Position numbers and translations under genes: made by a program
Shown: positions 17,434 to 27,158 of the stretch, piece after piece
Layout: each line of letters opens with the position of its first letter
How positions within the stretch are numbered: the first letter of the stretch is position 1
Assembly: GCF_008369195.1 (NCBI RefSeq)
Contig: NZ_VOBC01000002.1
Span: 638,478 to 702,477 of the forward strand
Direction of reading: 5' to 3'
DNA: 64,000 nucleotides
Source: Sporosarcina sp. ANT_H38
GTDB taxonomy: Bacteria; Bacillota; Bacilli; Bacillales_A; Planococcaceae
The notes under the pieces: generated by a model
What the model saw: only the letters and a program-made list of their open reading frames with translations
Databases searched by the model: none
Told to the model about the DNA's origin: nothing

Positions 17434-17502
17434 GGATTAGGTGGGCTACTATGGGGTTCGAATTATAAAAAAAGCGTTACTTATACCATTGTCTTCAATC
17501 TT

Positions 17503-17537
17503 AGATACGGCTATTAATTAGCCGTATCTTTTTTTTG
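17503..17537 (+). terminator. Terminator
   Basis: AGATACGGCTA/TAGCCGTATCT stem with a 5-nt loop followed by eight T. Confidence 0.9.
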
Positions 17538-17606
17538 TATTTATATATTCGTCTCTTAATATACTCATTCTCAATCAATCAAAGAAAATCCTTTTCTCAA
17601 CCTATT

Positions 17607-17950
17607 TCATCTTAAAATTCCTTCTTCAATATATCCTATTCTCTTATAAGATTTAATTGCTTTTTCATTATCAAGCTCGGCTTGAAGCCGGACTTTATTT
17701 AAATCTAATTGTCTAAAACTGAAATCCAGCATCAGCTTAATAGAGAATAATCTGTGATTTCCCCAAGAAACTTCTATCTCCTATAGCAATTCCTAAATCA
17801 GCATGTTTATTTAACCCTTCTATGTTTATTAAATCAACCCAACTAATAGTTTTCCTTCATCGCTAATAATTGCCTTCCGCTCATAAGCATTTTTTATTAA
17901 TACATATTTCAATCCATTTTGCAGTTCCCAATTTGTATATCTCCTGTCGA
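17607..17950 (-). pseudogene. Broken GNAT acetyltransferase gene
   Basis: Pieces in different minus-strand frames line up as one acetyltransferase. First comes WELQNGLKYVLIKNAYERKA then SDEGKLLVGLI. A stop and frame change lead into NIEGLNKHADLGIAIGDRSF, and another shift leads to LMLDFSFRQLDLNKVRLQAE and DNEKAIKSYKRIGYIEEGIL with a stop at 17607. The N-terminal 40 or so residues are missing. It is related in style to the intact gene at 15883. Confidence 0.75.
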
Positions 17951-17971
17951 ATTATAGAAAAATTGAACTTA

Positions 17972-18397
17972 TTACTTACTATCGAATCTCTTCTGCAAAA
18001 AGTATTGCTTAAACCCCTTTGGATGATCTTCAATTACTCCAAAAACTTCATAGCCATTTTTCCGATAAAACTCAGGCGCCTGAAAGCTGAATGTATCTAA
18101 GTGAATAAGCCTACATCCTTTAGCCTTTGCAAGACTTTCAATCTTTTCCAATAAAATACTTCCGTACCCTTCCTTCCTAACGCTTTCATCAACCCACAGA
18201 AACTCAATATGCATATGGTGCCAAAATATATCCCCAGTAATTCCACCCACTACTTCACCTTTGTCGTCCTTTATAACAAAGCTAATACTTTCCCTCGAGG
18301 TTTTAAGTTCGTCCGGGAGCTGTTCCATATTATGCTCTATGACTTTACTTCTTATATAGTCGCTATCCTCTTGATTCCATTGTTCAATTATTTTCAT
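17972..18397 (-). CDS. GNAT-family acetyltransferase
   Basis: About 141 aa from the ATG at 18397 ([17 protein letters not shown]), which has GAGGGG at 10 nt. The frame is open to 18475, but that would overlap the upstream gene. It contains [20 protein letters not shown] (acetyl-CoA loop, about 73-92) and [20 protein letters not shown] (motif B), as in the small one-domain acetyltransferases. It follows the histidine phosphatase gene by 32 bp and is probably co-transcribed. Confidence 0.85.
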   Translation of the reverse strand: MKIIEQWNQEDSDYIRSKVIEHNMEQLPDELKTSRESISFVIKDDKGEVVGGITGDIFWHHMHIEFLWVDESVRKEGYGSILLEKIESLAKAKGCRLIHLDTFSFQAPEFYRKNGYEVFGVIEDHPKGFKQYFLQKRFDSK

Positions 18398-18429
18398 AAT
18401 GGTTATCCCCTCTTTCGTAGTAACTCTAT

Positions 18430-19011
18430 TTAACCACCTAAATGTTTCGTACAATTGTAAGTAGTACAAGTCCATTTATTTTCAATGTTATTAAGAATAG
18501 TTATTGACGTATTTTCAATGTATGTACTTGGAAATTTTTCTGGCAGCAAATATTGTAATGTCAGACCTATTAAAGCACCGTGGCTTACTACCAACACTCG
18601 CTTATCTCTATATGTAATTAATGTTTCTTCTAAAAATTCGTATCCCCTATCCGATACGTCTTTAAATTTCTCTATACCGAGATCCAACTCTCTCCAATTA
18701 TTTCCCCATTTTTGGATTCTTTCTTTCTCGGTTGTTCCTTCAATTTCGCCACAGTTAATTTCACGGATACGATCGTCATAAGTACAAACGGGCAATTCGA
18801 GTTTAGCTGCGATTATCTGTGCAGTTTCATTGGCACGCGACAAGTCACTTGTCACAATCAAGTCCCATCCTTCTTCCAATAGGAGTCTATTTGCCAATGC
18901 AATTGCCTGCTGTTTACCTTTCTTATTTAAAGGAATATCAGAAACCCCTTGCGATTTGCCGAGCTCATTCCATTCTGTAATCCCATGCCTTATTAGTCCC
19001 ACTGTCACCAT
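18430..19011 (-). CDS. Histidine phosphatase family protein (phosphoglycerate mutase-like)
   Basis: 193 aa. The catalytic [10 protein letters not shown] motif is at residues 6-15 (the phosphorylated His is in RHG), the second catalytic region is [12 protein letters not shown] near residue 150, and the conserved Glu is in [17 protein letters not shown] precedes the ATG at good spacing. The family includes phosphoglycerate mutase-like and alpha-ribazole phosphatase-like enzymes; the substrate cannot be told. An acetyltransferase gene follows. Confidence 0.87.
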   Translation of the reverse strand: MVTVGLIRHGITEWNELGKSQGVSDIPLNKKGKQQAIALANRLLLEEGWDLIVTSDLSRANETAQIIAAKLELPVCTYDDRIREINCGEIEGTTEKERIQKWGNNWRELDLGIEKFKDVSDRGYEFLEETLITYRDKRVLVVSHGALIGLTLQYLLPEKFPSTYIENTSITILNNIENKWTCTTYNCTKHLGG

Positions 19012-19187
19012 TTTATCTACCCCCTTTATGGAAGCATATAATTCTAACTTTTAATCCCAGACTTATTAATATGTACTTCCTGCATGCAAATACTAAAAAC
19101 AAGGGAATTCTCATTCGTCTCGTATACTCCTCGCCACTTTTGAAGTTCTTTGGACGCGGGCAGCATTCGCTTATGTCTTCTCATTAA

Positions 19188-19334
19188 TTAATTAACAAGA
19201 AACTCATCATCGTCATACACTGCAGCGCCATTATACTCCACAGTAACTTCTCCATTAAAATAGTTTACGTAACGTCCACTACAAATTCACCTTCTTTTTC
19301 ATACCAATAAATACCTTTAATAACATATTCCTCT
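19188..19334 (-). pseudogene. Remnant of an uncharacterised gene (frameshifted)
   Basis: Minus-strand translation gives EEYVIKGIYWYEKEGEFVV in one frame and GRYVNYFNGEVTVEYNGAAV, then YDDDEFLVN and a stop, in the next. The two together look like the C terminus of a small acidic protein. The rest of 19012-19475 shows no gene. Confidence 0.45.
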
Positions 19335-19476
19335 TATATACTGTACTAGGAAGCCTGTCCACCTGCTAAACATAACTTCAATTTGAAATTCAATCTTCTA
19401 GCACTTTATAGGACAAACTAAATTAAAATATTTTTTAAAAATATGAGAGAAATACTTTTTCAAAACGTTGTATAGG

Positions 19477-19494
19477 GTGTAAAAGCTTTTACAC
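19477..19494. promoter_or_regulatory. 18-bp palindrome upstream of ECF sigma gene
   Basis: GTGTAAAAG/CTTTTACAC is a perfect dyad ending 21 bp before the ATG of the sigma factor, between the presumed promoter and the ribosome binding site. It is a plausible operator or mRNA hairpin. Confidence 0.45.
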
Positions 19495-19515
19495 AAAAGT
19501 AAGGGGAATCGTCAA

Positions 19516-20082
19516 ATGAAGTCTACTGATAGGAATTTTATTAAGCGATTACAGCACCAAGAAGAAGACGCATTAGAATTTGTAGTGGATATCTATTTAC
19601 CAATCATAAAAGGAATAACGTATAAGGTCCTTATTCCCCTTAAAAACGAGGGAGTCATAGAAGAATGTATCAATGATATTTTCCTTTCAATCTGGAACAA
19701 TTCTAAAAAATTCAATGGAGATTCAACTGATTTCAGAAAGTGGATTTCTGCAATCGCCAAGTTTAAAGCGATTGATTATTACAGAAAGGCAAGTAAAGAG
19801 ATGGAATTCTCGTCAGATTATATGGATTTGAATGCGGATTTATCTGCTGAAGATGAGTTAATTATGCTGGAAGACAGAACTGAATTGATACAACTAATCA
19901 ATCAGTTAGAGCCTGTTGAACGAGAAATTTTTATCATGAAATTCTTTCTTGGTCTAAAAACGGAAGAGATATCAAGAAAACTCGGTTTGACTAAGGCTTC
20001 TATCGATAATCGCGTTTACAGAGGGAAAAAGAAACTAACTAAAAAAGTTACTACACTTGAGTTGGGAGAGAGTAGAGTATGA
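19516..20082 (+). CDS. ECF-type RNA polymerase sigma factor
   Basis: 188 aa. Region 2 is at about 10-95 (ALEFVVDIYLPIIKGITYKV; ECINDIFLSIWNNSKKFNG; FRKWISAIAKFKAIDYYRKA) and region 4 at about 125-178 (LEPVEREIFIMKFFLGLKTE; EISRKLGLTKASIDNRVYRG). AAGGGGAATCGTCA precedes the ATG. Its stop overlaps the following gene by 4 bp. It is of a different subgroup from the sigma factor at 9547. Confidence 0.91.
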   Translation: MKSTDRNFIKRLQHQEEDALEFVVDIYLPIIKGITYKVLIPLKNEGVIEECINDIFLSIWNNSKKFNGDSTDFRKWISAIAKFKAIDYYRKASKEMEFSSDYMDLNADLSAEDELIMLEDRTELIQLINQLEPVEREIFIMKFFLGLKTEEISRKLGLTKASIDNRVYRGKKKLTKKVTTLELGESRV

Positions 20083-21179
20083 AGGATATTTATGAATTAT
20101 TGAACGACGCTAACGTAGACGACAATGAATTCGAGGAGATGGCGGTCACTGAATCTGAAAAGACTAAAGTTAAAAGTGTTCTCAAAAAGGCTATAACGAA
20201 GAAGAAAAGAGTCAGTTGGAAAATGAAGTCTCTGGCAGTCGCCATGACTGTGGGCTTATCAGTTACAACATTAGGATTAGCGTTTCCAGCTTCTGCAGGT
20301 AACATTCCTATCATCGGAGACATTTTCAGATTTTTGGATAATGAAAAAACAGGTCTTTACGATAACTATAAAGAATATTCCACCGCAATGAACATGTCAC
20401 AGGAAAGCAGGGGCATCAAAGTGACGATTAATGATGCCATTTTTGACGGGAAAACAGTTGCAATCACCTATTCAATTGAAAGTGAGAAAGATTTGGGAGA
20501 TGACATCACAACATTTGGTTCACCTGATATTAAAGGAGCTAAAGGTATGGCAGGAAGTTCCAAAATCTCTAAAGTGGATGATTATCATTATGTGGGCTTA
20601 TATAGAGCTACACCTATTGACTTAGCCCCAATCGGAAAAGAATCAGTCGATATAAAATGGAATTTGGACAGTTTCATCCGACCAGACACTACGGAAAAGG
20701 TAAAAGGGAATTGGAAATTTACATTCTCACTAAATGCAACAGATAGCCGAGTACAATTAAGCAACCAGAGCACTGAACAAAATGGAGTTACAGTTGCTAT
20801 TGAAAAAGTATCTTTCACACCAATGTCCTTTATCGTTTATTACAACCAAGAGGTTTCCAAGAAGGTAAGTGATAAATGGCATGGGGTCGATGCTGAATTG
20901 GAGATTAAAGACGACTTAGGAAATATATACCTTGGTGTAAATAATGGAGGATCAGGTAAAGATTCTTATAATATGAGTCGGAGTAATACATTCGAGAAAT
21001 TAGACCCGAATGCATCGAAGCTTATTATAACTCCTCGTATCAGAAGTTATGATTCCACCAATTCTGGCGGAGTAGAATTTACGAAAAACGGACCCAAGGA
21101 AATTCTAAAACCAGTAAAGTCTGGTGTAGGGAACGAAGAGTTTGTCATGGAAGACATCGTTATTGAATTAGAAAAGTAA
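20079..21179 (+). CDS. DUF4179-domain membrane protein, probable anti-sigma factor
   Basis: 366 aa. The acidic cytoplasmic N terminus is about 45 residues, then basic KKKRVSWKMK, a transmembrane segment (SLAVAMTVGLSVTTLGLAF, about 51-69) and PASAGNIPIIGDIFRFL, the typical start of a DUF4179 domain. A second beta-rich extracellular domain (about 215-366) contains EQNGVTVAIEKVSFTPMSFI. The ATGA overlap with the sigma gene and this architecture indicate a membrane anti-sigma factor. The signal sensed is unknown. Confidence 0.82.
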   Translation: MKDIYELLNDANVDDNEFEEMAVTESEKTKVKSVLKKAITKKKRVSWKMKSLAVAMTVGLSVTTLGLAFPASAGNIPIIGDIFRFLDNEKTGLYDNYKEYSTAMNMSQESRGIKVTINDAIFDGKTVAITYSIESEKDLGDDITTFGSPDIKGAKGMAGSSKISKVDDYHYVGLYRATPIDLAPIGKESVDIKWNLDSFIRPDTTEKVKGNWKFTFSLNATDSRVQLSNQSTEQNGVTVAIEKVSFTPMSFIVYYNQEVSKKVSDKWHGVDAELEIKDDLGNIYLGVNNGGSGKDSYNMSRSNTFEKLDPNASKLIITPRIRSYDSTNSGGVEFTKNGPKEILKPVKSGVGNEEFVMEDIVIELEK

Positions 21180-21249
21180 TAGAGTTTGAATGAAAAGAAC
21201 CGCCTTATTTAGAATTAACGGGATCTGTTCAAAGGTCAAATAATAAAAT

Positions 21250-21284
21250 GGAGCTACAAACTACTATGGTTGTGGCTCCTTCTA
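21250..21284 (+). terminator. Terminator of the sigma/anti-sigma operon
   Basis: GGAGCTACAA/TTGTGGCTCC stem with a 10-nt loop followed by TTCTATTT. Confidence 0.75.
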
Positions 21285-21353
21285 TTTATTAAAATATCCA
21301 TGTTTCATATATCAGAACCGACTATTCCACATTTAAAACACCATAGATTATTA

Positions 21354-21836
21354 CTATACAGTCCTGTTCAGTTTTATCTCAAACGTGGGTTCCGTTTTAT
21401 ATTCCATATATTTTACATTCCCATCAAATTCTAAGTAAGCTTTATATCTTGTACGGATAGCTGGTGCTATAACCATATTAAGCACTTCCCCCTTTGCAAC
21501 CCAGCGACTATCTGATGTCTCCTCAGAGGTACACAATTCTCCACCCACAGGCTTGCACACATAGTCTAACATTAATTTGGTAGGAATATCCGTCACGCCG
21601 TCATACCCTTTATGAATGCCTGTATTTGAATAAACTCCAATCAAGTAAGATACATCTGTGTCTATCCCACTTTCCTCTTTAATTTCTCTACTTAATGCAT
21701 CGATTAAGTTTTCTCCAACCTCCACTTGCCCCCCAGGAAATACCCATCCACCATGATGGGTTTTTACTAAAAGAATATTTCCATATTCATCTTCTACGAT
21801 ACCGCCTACTGCTACAATATGTGTTGGCATTACCAT
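21354..21836 (-). CDS. Nudix hydrolase
   Basis: About 160 aa. The Nudix box is intact: GGQVEVGENLIDALSREIKE then ESGI near residues 36-59 (G-x5-E-x7-REUxEExGU). The protein hydrolyses a nucleoside diphosphate linked to some other moiety; the substrate is not known. The ATG at 21836 (MVMPTHIVAV) is 7 nt after GGAGGTG, while the more upstream TTG lies inside that site. Confidence 0.87.
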   Translation of the reverse strand: MVMPTHIVAVGGIVEDEYGNILLVKTHHGGWVFPGGQVEVGENLIDALSREIKEESGIDTDVSYLIGVYSNTGIHKGYDGVTDIPTKLMLDYVCKPVGGELCTSEETSDSRWVAKGEVLNMVIAPAIRTRYKAYLEFDGNVKYMEYKTEPTFEIKLNRTV

Positions 21837-22027
21837 TTCTTTCACCTCCAAATATATTTGTCGCGCTAAGCTCCCTTGTGGATTGATGAAGAACGATTTA
21901 AGAAATCACATCCTATACTTCACACACGTTTTGAATCTATATATGTTGAAGTATATAAACCCAGCGTTAGCGTCGAAGCGGTATACTATGGAATCATTCA
22001 TGCAACCTAACTAAGTAAAATTCCTGA

Positions 22028-22774
22028 TTACTTATTCGTAATAAGTACGTTTTCTATCTCAACACGTTTTGCTGAATACTTTTCATTAGTACAATCTACT
22101 AGCACTTCAATCGATTCTGTTTCTGATTCCACAAAAGAAATAGTTTGGCTGCCAAGTGAAATAGTTATTGCTCCTTCTTGAATGTCATAATCCTGAAAAA
22201 GGGCTTTGATAATACGTTTATCACCTTCAGTCAATGCACCAAATATCTTCACTTCTGATATTCCATTAATGTTTTTTTCTTTCCCATTCGGAACCATATG
22301 CTTTTGCATGTACGATTTAACCTTTTCATTTTCAAGTTGTTGTAAAAAGAATTGAAAAGAAACACCCTCAAATTCAGGTAAATATGAATTCTTCCATGGC
22401 ATTGATTTGCTGAGAAGATTAAAAAACCACCTAAACTTCAACGATTCTGGAGCTGTAACATTAATCCCCTGGCTGATAAGACTCTGATACGTCGTCTCGA
22501 TGTCATCTACTTCTAAAGCGAAACCTATCAGGCCCCTATGTCCACTATGATATTTCTCAGTCCAACTTTGTATCCATCCTCCGCCATCTTGTGTCTCGAT
22601 TCTTACAAATTCAAAATACTCGTCCCCGATCCATATATTTGAAACCTTAAATCCTTTTGTTCCTTTTCCTCGTTTTGGTTCATATGGAAGACCTATTGAG
22701 TGAACCTTTTTTATAAAACCCGGATCTTCTTGTACAGAACGATCTACATTGACAACCAAATGATCAATCTTCAA
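22028..22774 (-). CDS. VOC-superfamily (glyoxalase-like) protein
   Basis: 248 aa. It starts MKIDHLVVNVDRS, the first beta strand of a VOC fold with a metal-ligand-type His, and continues to RGLIGFALEVDDIETTYQSL near residue 84, typical of the Glyoxalase_3-like group. The C-terminal half (after about 165) forms a second VOC half. AAATCTTATT lies upstream. It lies 12 bp after an alpha/beta hydrolase gene and is probably in its operon. The substrate is unknown. Confidence 0.75.
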   Translation of the reverse strand: MKIDHLVVNVDRSVQEDPGFIKKVHSIGLPYEPKRGKGTKGFKVSNIWIGDEYFEFVRIETQDGGGWIQSWTEKYHSGHRGLIGFALEVDDIETTYQSLISQGINVTAPESLKFRWFFNLLSKSMPWKNSYLPEFEGVSFQFFLQQLENEKVKSYMQKHMVPNGKEKNINGISEVKIFGALTEGDKRIIKALFQDYDIQEGAITISLGSQTISFVESETESIEVLVDCTNEKYSAKRVEIENVLITNK

Positions 22775-22786
22775 TAAGATTTCCCC

Positions 22787-23506
22787 CTATCTAATTCGCA
22801 TTTTTAACCATGTAATCAAGTCTTGCAACATTTCAGTAGTAAACTGGTGATTAACATCCTTGTATATTAATAGCTCAATATCTTTTCTTCCTTCATTTTC
22901 TGTTAGGTAGTTATAGTAATTTTTTTGACCATCAATAGGAACAGTTTTATCCGAATCACCATGTATAAGAAGTACAGGTGAATCACGGTTCTTCCGCCCA
23001 ATGGGATCAACCTTTTTCAAAATCATTTCTAGTTCCAGTGGTATATCTGGTCGATTATCGATCTCCCTAAAGATTCTTTCTGACACTAAAAATGACCCTG
23101 ATCCGTTAATATTTGCTAAACCGCCTATATTCGCTTGCGTTGCAAAAATACCATTAGCAATAAAACCACCCATAGAACTGCCTAAGAGTATTGTATTTTC
23201 CTTTAAAATCTTTAATGCACCAAAAAAATCATTAAACTCTTCGATAGTCTCAATAATTGTTTTCCAAAAATACGTTTCCAACGTTGCTTTCTCAAAATGA
23301 TTTTCTAGAGAATTTCTTGTATCATGGTAAATGATTTCTGGAACTATTACGGTATGTCCCTCTTTTGCAATCTCTTCAGCCACATCTTTGTAGCTATCAG
23401 CACTAGCCCCCCAGCCATGGTAAAAGATTACCGTTAATGCACTTTTACTAGTGACTGAGGATTTGTACAAATTATAGTTAAAGTGCTTAACCTTTACTTT
23501 CTCCAT
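22787..23506 (-). CDS. Alpha/beta hydrolase (esterase-like)
   Basis: 239 aa. The oxyanion motif FYHGWGASADSY is near residue 28, the nucleophile elbow GSSMGG near residue 107, the acid HGDSDKTVP near residue 186, and the catalytic His in DVNHQFT near residue 223. This matches the YitV/YqiA-like esterase style of cytosolic hydrolases. It is the first gene of a two-gene unit with the VOC protein. The substrate is not evident. Confidence 0.82.
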   Translation of the reverse strand: MEKVKVKHFNYNLYKSSVTSKSALTVIFYHGWGASADSYKDVAEEIAKEGHTVIVPEIIYHDTRNSLENHFEKATLETYFWKTIIETIEEFNDFFGALKILKENTILLGSSMGGFIANGIFATQANIGGLANINGSGSFLVSERIFREIDNRPDIPLELEMILKKVDPIGRKNRDSPVLLIHGDSDKTVPIDGQKNYYNYLTENEGRKDIELLIYKDVNHQFTTEMLQDLITWLKMRIR

Positions 23507-23781
23507 TGAAATACACTTCCTCCACTATCAATTTCAATTTTCTTCAAATGAACGAGTATAGTCATCTGTCGGCAAGCATTTATAGCGAATGTGATATCTT
23601 TGTATACTTAATGTCAACTAGCCTTCTATTGCCTAATCTAAGGGCCTTACATGTCAATGTATTTTCAGCGCCTTAACGATATTCCAAACAATCTTCTTCC
23701 CTATTACATATTCAAAAGTTACGTTAACTACAGTAGTATCAACATATCTTCTTTAAATAGAGTGGATTTAGTTTCCTATCG

Positions 23782-24252
23782 TTATTGAATTAACCCTAAA
23801 TAATAAAATTCTGCATCTCTTAAGGAATGATTCAATCCGATAGATGCTATCAAACCATAATAAAATGTAATTCCCACAAGTCCTATAATAATCAGCAGAT
23901 ATTCTTTCCCAATTCCATTCTTTCTTCTCTTTGCAATCACAAGCACCATTCCGATAACGAACAAGTAAAAGACAGAGAAGCCTACCTTAAACTTTTGTAT
24001 TTTGATGTCTTCAACACTATTTCTGAACGTATTTAAATCATCTCTATTGATTTCACTTTCTTCAATGACGAACAGCGAGCCTTTATGTCCAATCTCCCAG
24101 GTAAATGGCCCTTGTCCCATTATTACTTTATATTGATAGCTGCCCGCTTTCCCACCGATACTGATCTCTGAGCTTGCCTTAGCAGCAGGTGTAAGTAGGT
24201 ACACAAAGAGGAGCGTAAACGTTATAAGCATTATAGCTAGCTTTTCTTTCAT
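23782..24252 (-). CDS. Uncharacterised secreted/membrane protein
   Basis: 156 aa with an N-terminal signal sequence (MKEKLAIMLITFTLLFVYLL, cleavage likely after PAAKAS). An extracytoplasmic stretch of about 60 residues follows (ISIGGKAGSYQYKVIMGQGP), and two transmembrane helices lie near residues 92-140 separated by RRKNGIGKEY. GGGAGAG precedes the ATG. No family is recognised. The 275 bp upstream of the hydrolase gene and the region behind it hold no gene. Confidence 0.65.
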   Translation of the reverse strand: MKEKLAIMLITFTLLFVYLLTPAAKASSEISIGGKAGSYQYKVIMGQGPFTWEIGHKGSLFVIEESEINRDDLNTFRNSVEDIKIQKFKVGFSVFYLFVIGMVLVIAKRRKNGIGKEYLLIIIGLVGITFYYGLIASIGLNHSLRDAEFYYLGLIQ

Positions 24253-24439
24253 GCGTAACTCTCCCTTTAATTCATATCAAACGCAACAATTAATTAGAAT
24301 AATCTAAACACCACTAACAATAACAGCCGGTTTTAGAATTATCAATTAGATTAAGTAATTAATTATATTTTCACGTATACTAGAAAGAGGTTGTACCAAA
24401 ATCGTATAAACACTTATCTTACTTAAGGAGTGAACAAAA

Positions 24440-25822
24440 GTGACAATATCTACAGAAAATATAGTTGAAGCCTTAAAAGATGTGCTCAAGGATGAACAGG
24501 TCTCCATCAACGTAACTGTAAGAGAGCTTCACGGCAGAGATGAATCCTATCACACGGCAAGTCTTCCGGACATTGTTGTTTTCCCAGAATCGACTGAAGA
24601 TGTCAGTAAAGTAATGATAGTATCGAAAGAATACCAGATGCCGGTCATCCCTTTCGGTCTTGGTTCAAGCTTGGAAGGACATGTAATCCCTTCTAAGGGA
24701 GGAATCACGATTGATTTTTCACTTATGAGTAAAATCCTAGAAGTACGAGAGAATGATTTTCTAGTAAAAGTACAGCCTGGCGTAACCCGCACACAGTTAA
24801 ATAAAGAACTGAAAAAGTACGGGCTGTTTTTCTCTGTCGATCCTGGAGCCGATGCAACACTAGGCGGAATGGCAGCCACAAATGCGAGTGGAACAACTAC
24901 CGTCAAATACGGCGTCATGCGTGATCAAGTCCGCGATTTGGAAGTTGTAATGGCAGATGGAACTGTCATTCACACGGGCAATATGGCTGCAAAATCTGCA
25001 TCTGGCCTTCATCTGAACGGTCTTTTCGTTGGCTCAGAGGGTACACTTGGCTGTTTTACAGAATTAACACTTCGTGTATACGGCATTCCAGAGCACGTCG
25101 CAGCTGCAAGGGCTTCCTTCCCTACCGTCAATGATGCAGTGGAAGCCGTCGTGTCCATTTTACAAGCCGGTATTCCGATTGCACGAGTTGAATTGGTCGA
25201 TGAACCCTCTATAAAACAGGCAAATCTATACAGTGAAACCAACTATAAAGAAAAACCGACGCTGTTCTTAGAATTCCATGGGAATGAAGCCGGATTGAAA
25301 CAAGATGTTGATTTCACAACAGAAATTGTTAAAGACCATCATTGTGAAGACATCGAATTCGAAACAGACAACGCCGGACGCAACAGACTTTGGGAGGCGC
25401 GACATAATTTAGCTTATGCCTTTATCCACGGCTATCCCGGGAAAAAGATGATGGTAACGGACGTTTGTCTCCCTATTTCAGAGTTAGCAGGTGCGGTTGA
25501 ACATGCTCGCGAAACCGTTGAATCCCTTGGAATGACAGGCGGAATCGTCGGTCACGTAGGCGATGGTAACTTCCATGTTTTGCTGATGATGGACATGAAC
25601 GATGCCGAAGAACTTGCAAAAGCCGATGAGTTGAATGGAAGAATCGTCATGTATGCACTCGAGCGTGGCGGCACATGCACTGGAGAACACGGCGTCGGCA
25701 TTGGTAAACAAAAATACCAGGAACAAGAGCACGGCGCGGCACTTCTCATTATGGAAAAAATAAAAAAAGCACTAGATCCAGACAATTTATTGAATCCGAA
25801 TAAAATCGTGAAACTCAACTAA
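24440..25822 (+). CDS. FAD-binding oxidase, glycolate oxidase/D-lactate dehydrogenase (GlcD) family
   Basis: 460 aa flavoprotein. The FAD-binding PCMH domain spans about 30-215 (VIPFGLGSSLEGHV, SVDPGADATLGGMAATNASG, FVGSEGTLGCFTELTLR). The FAD-linked oxidase C-terminal domain has GHVGDGNFHVLLMM and ends TCTGEHGVGIGKQKY, which carry the metal/substrate residues. It oxidises a 2-hydroxy acid such as D-lactate or glycolate. It is monocistronic, with no GlcE/GlcF partner next to it. AAGGAGTGAAC precedes the start. Confidence 0.88.
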   Translation: MTISTENIVEALKDVLKDEQVSINVTVRELHGRDESYHTASLPDIVVFPESTEDVSKVMIVSKEYQMPVIPFGLGSSLEGHVIPSKGGITIDFSLMSKILEVRENDFLVKVQPGVTRTQLNKELKKYGLFFSVDPGADATLGGMAATNASGTTTVKYGVMRDQVRDLEVVMADGTVIHTGNMAAKSASGLHLNGLFVGSEGTLGCFTELTLRVYGIPEHVAAARASFPTVNDAVEAVVSILQAGIPIARVELVDEPSIKQANLYSETNYKEKPTLFLEFHGNEAGLKQDVDFTTEIVKDHHCEDIEFETDNAGRNRLWEARHNLAYAFIHGYPGKKMMVTDVCLPISELAGAVEHARETVESLGMTGGIVGHVGDGNFHVLLMMDMNDAEELAKADELNGRIVMYALERGGTCTGEHGVGIGKQKYQEQEHGAALLIMEKIKKALDPDNLLNPNKIVKLN

Positions 25823-25830
25823 TCACACAA

Positions 25831-25866
25831 GAGTGCCTAATCCTTAGTAGATTGGGCACTCCTTTT
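25831..25866 (+). terminator. Terminator of the FAD oxidase gene
   Basis: GAGTGCC/GGGCACTC stem followed by CTTTT. Confidence 0.8.
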
Positions 25867-25911
25867 CACTGTTCGTGATAAACTAGAAAAAAAGTCATGG
25901 GAGTCGATTAT

Positions 25912-27105
25912 ATGTTAAAAGATCGTTTATATTATGCAGATCCATACTGTAAATTGTTTACGAGCCAGGTTATTAAAGCAGCACAAGATACAGAAGGAAA
26001 TCCATATGTCGTGTTAGACAATACAGCCTTTTATCCGACAGGCGGTGGTCAGCCGCATGATTCAGGAACATTGAATGGTATTGAGGTACTCACTGTGGAG
26101 GAATTGGACGATGAAATTCGTCATACCCTGGCTGAAAGTCTCGGTTCTGTAACGGAAGTGGAGGGTGTTCTCGATTGGGGACGACGCTTTGATCATATGC
26201 AACAGCATGCAGGTCAACATATTTTGTCAGCTGCATTTGTTGAATTGTTCGAATTTCCGACAGTAAGTTTCCATTTAGGAAAAGAAATTGTGTCAATTGA
26301 TTTGGACGTGGAGGAAGTTTCTCAAGAACAATTGGACGCGGTGGAAAAATTAGCGAATGGTATTATTTTAGAAAATAGACTTATAGAAATAACATGGGTA
26401 ACTGAAGATGAACTTCACCACTACCCCCTTCGCAAGCAATTGGCAGTGACAGATGAAATCCGACTTGTCATTATCCCTGATTTTGACTACAACGGCTGTG
26501 GCGGTACACATCCAAGTACAACGGGACAAGTAGGTACACTGAAGATTTTATCGACGGAGAAGCATCGCGGAAAAGTGCGTGTACATTTCGTTTGCGGTGG
26601 ACGTGTGTTACAACAATTACAACGAAAAAACCAGGAGTTGGCAGAGACATCCACATTATTAAGTGCACCGAGCGATGGTGTTACGGATGCGGTACAAAAG
26701 TTATTAGAAACGAATCATTCACTTGAGAAATCGTTGGCAGATGCGCAAGAAGCACTGTTAGAATTTGAGGCAAAAGCATTATTGAACCAACAGGAACAAG
26801 GTATTGTAAAAGCATTCTTTACAGATAGGACTGTTCAACAATTACAGAAACTTGCCCGACTTCTTGTGGCTGAAGCAGAAGAAATAATTGTCCTTCTAGT
26901 TGCCGAAAGTACTAATCGATTACAATTTGTCGCGGCTCGTGGTGCTTCCGTTGAAACAAGTATGAAGCAAGTTTCATCCGTTACACTTCCCTTCATCAAC
27001 GGTAAAGGCGGCGGGAATGATGCGTTTGTCCAAGGTGGCGGTGAACGCTTGGTATCCGCAGAGGAGTTGCTGGCTTTGATGGTAGGCTCATGCGGTAAAG
27101 ACTGA
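25912..27105 (+). CDS. Alanyl-tRNA editing protein with DHHA1 domain (AlaX-L type)
   Basis: About 397 aa. The editing-site zinc ligands are visible as HMQQHAGQHIL (HxxxH, near residue 95) and CGGTHPS (CxxxH, near residue 198). A coiled coil (about 235-290) leads to a C-terminal DHHA1 domain with KGGGNDAFVQGGG. It hydrolyses mischarged Ser- or Gly-tRNA-Ala in trans. The ATG at 25912 (MLKDRLYYADPYC) has GGGAG at 8 nt; the ATG 15 bp upstream lies within that site. Confidence 0.88.
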   Translation: MLKDRLYYADPYCKLFTSQVIKAAQDTEGNPYVVLDNTAFYPTGGGQPHDSGTLNGIEVLTVEELDDEIRHTLAESLGSVTEVEGVLDWGRRFDHMQQHAGQHILSAAFVELFEFPTVSFHLGKEIVSIDLDVEEVSQEQLDAVEKLANGIILENRLIEITWVTEDELHHYPLRKQLAVTDEIRLVIIPDFDYNGCGGTHPSTTGQVGTLKILSTEKHRGKVRVHFVCGGRVLQQLQRKNQELAETSTLLSAPSDGVTDAVQKLLETNHSLEKSLADAQEALLEFEAKALLNQQEQGIVKAFFTDRTVQQLQKLARLLVAEAEEIIVLLVAESTNRLQFVAARGASVETSMKQVSSVTLPFINGKGGGNDAFVQGGGERLVSAEELLALMVGSCGKD

Positions 27106-27158
27106 TTCATAGTAGGATTTAGTCAAACTGAACCTAACTAGAAGAAGAGGTGAAAAAA

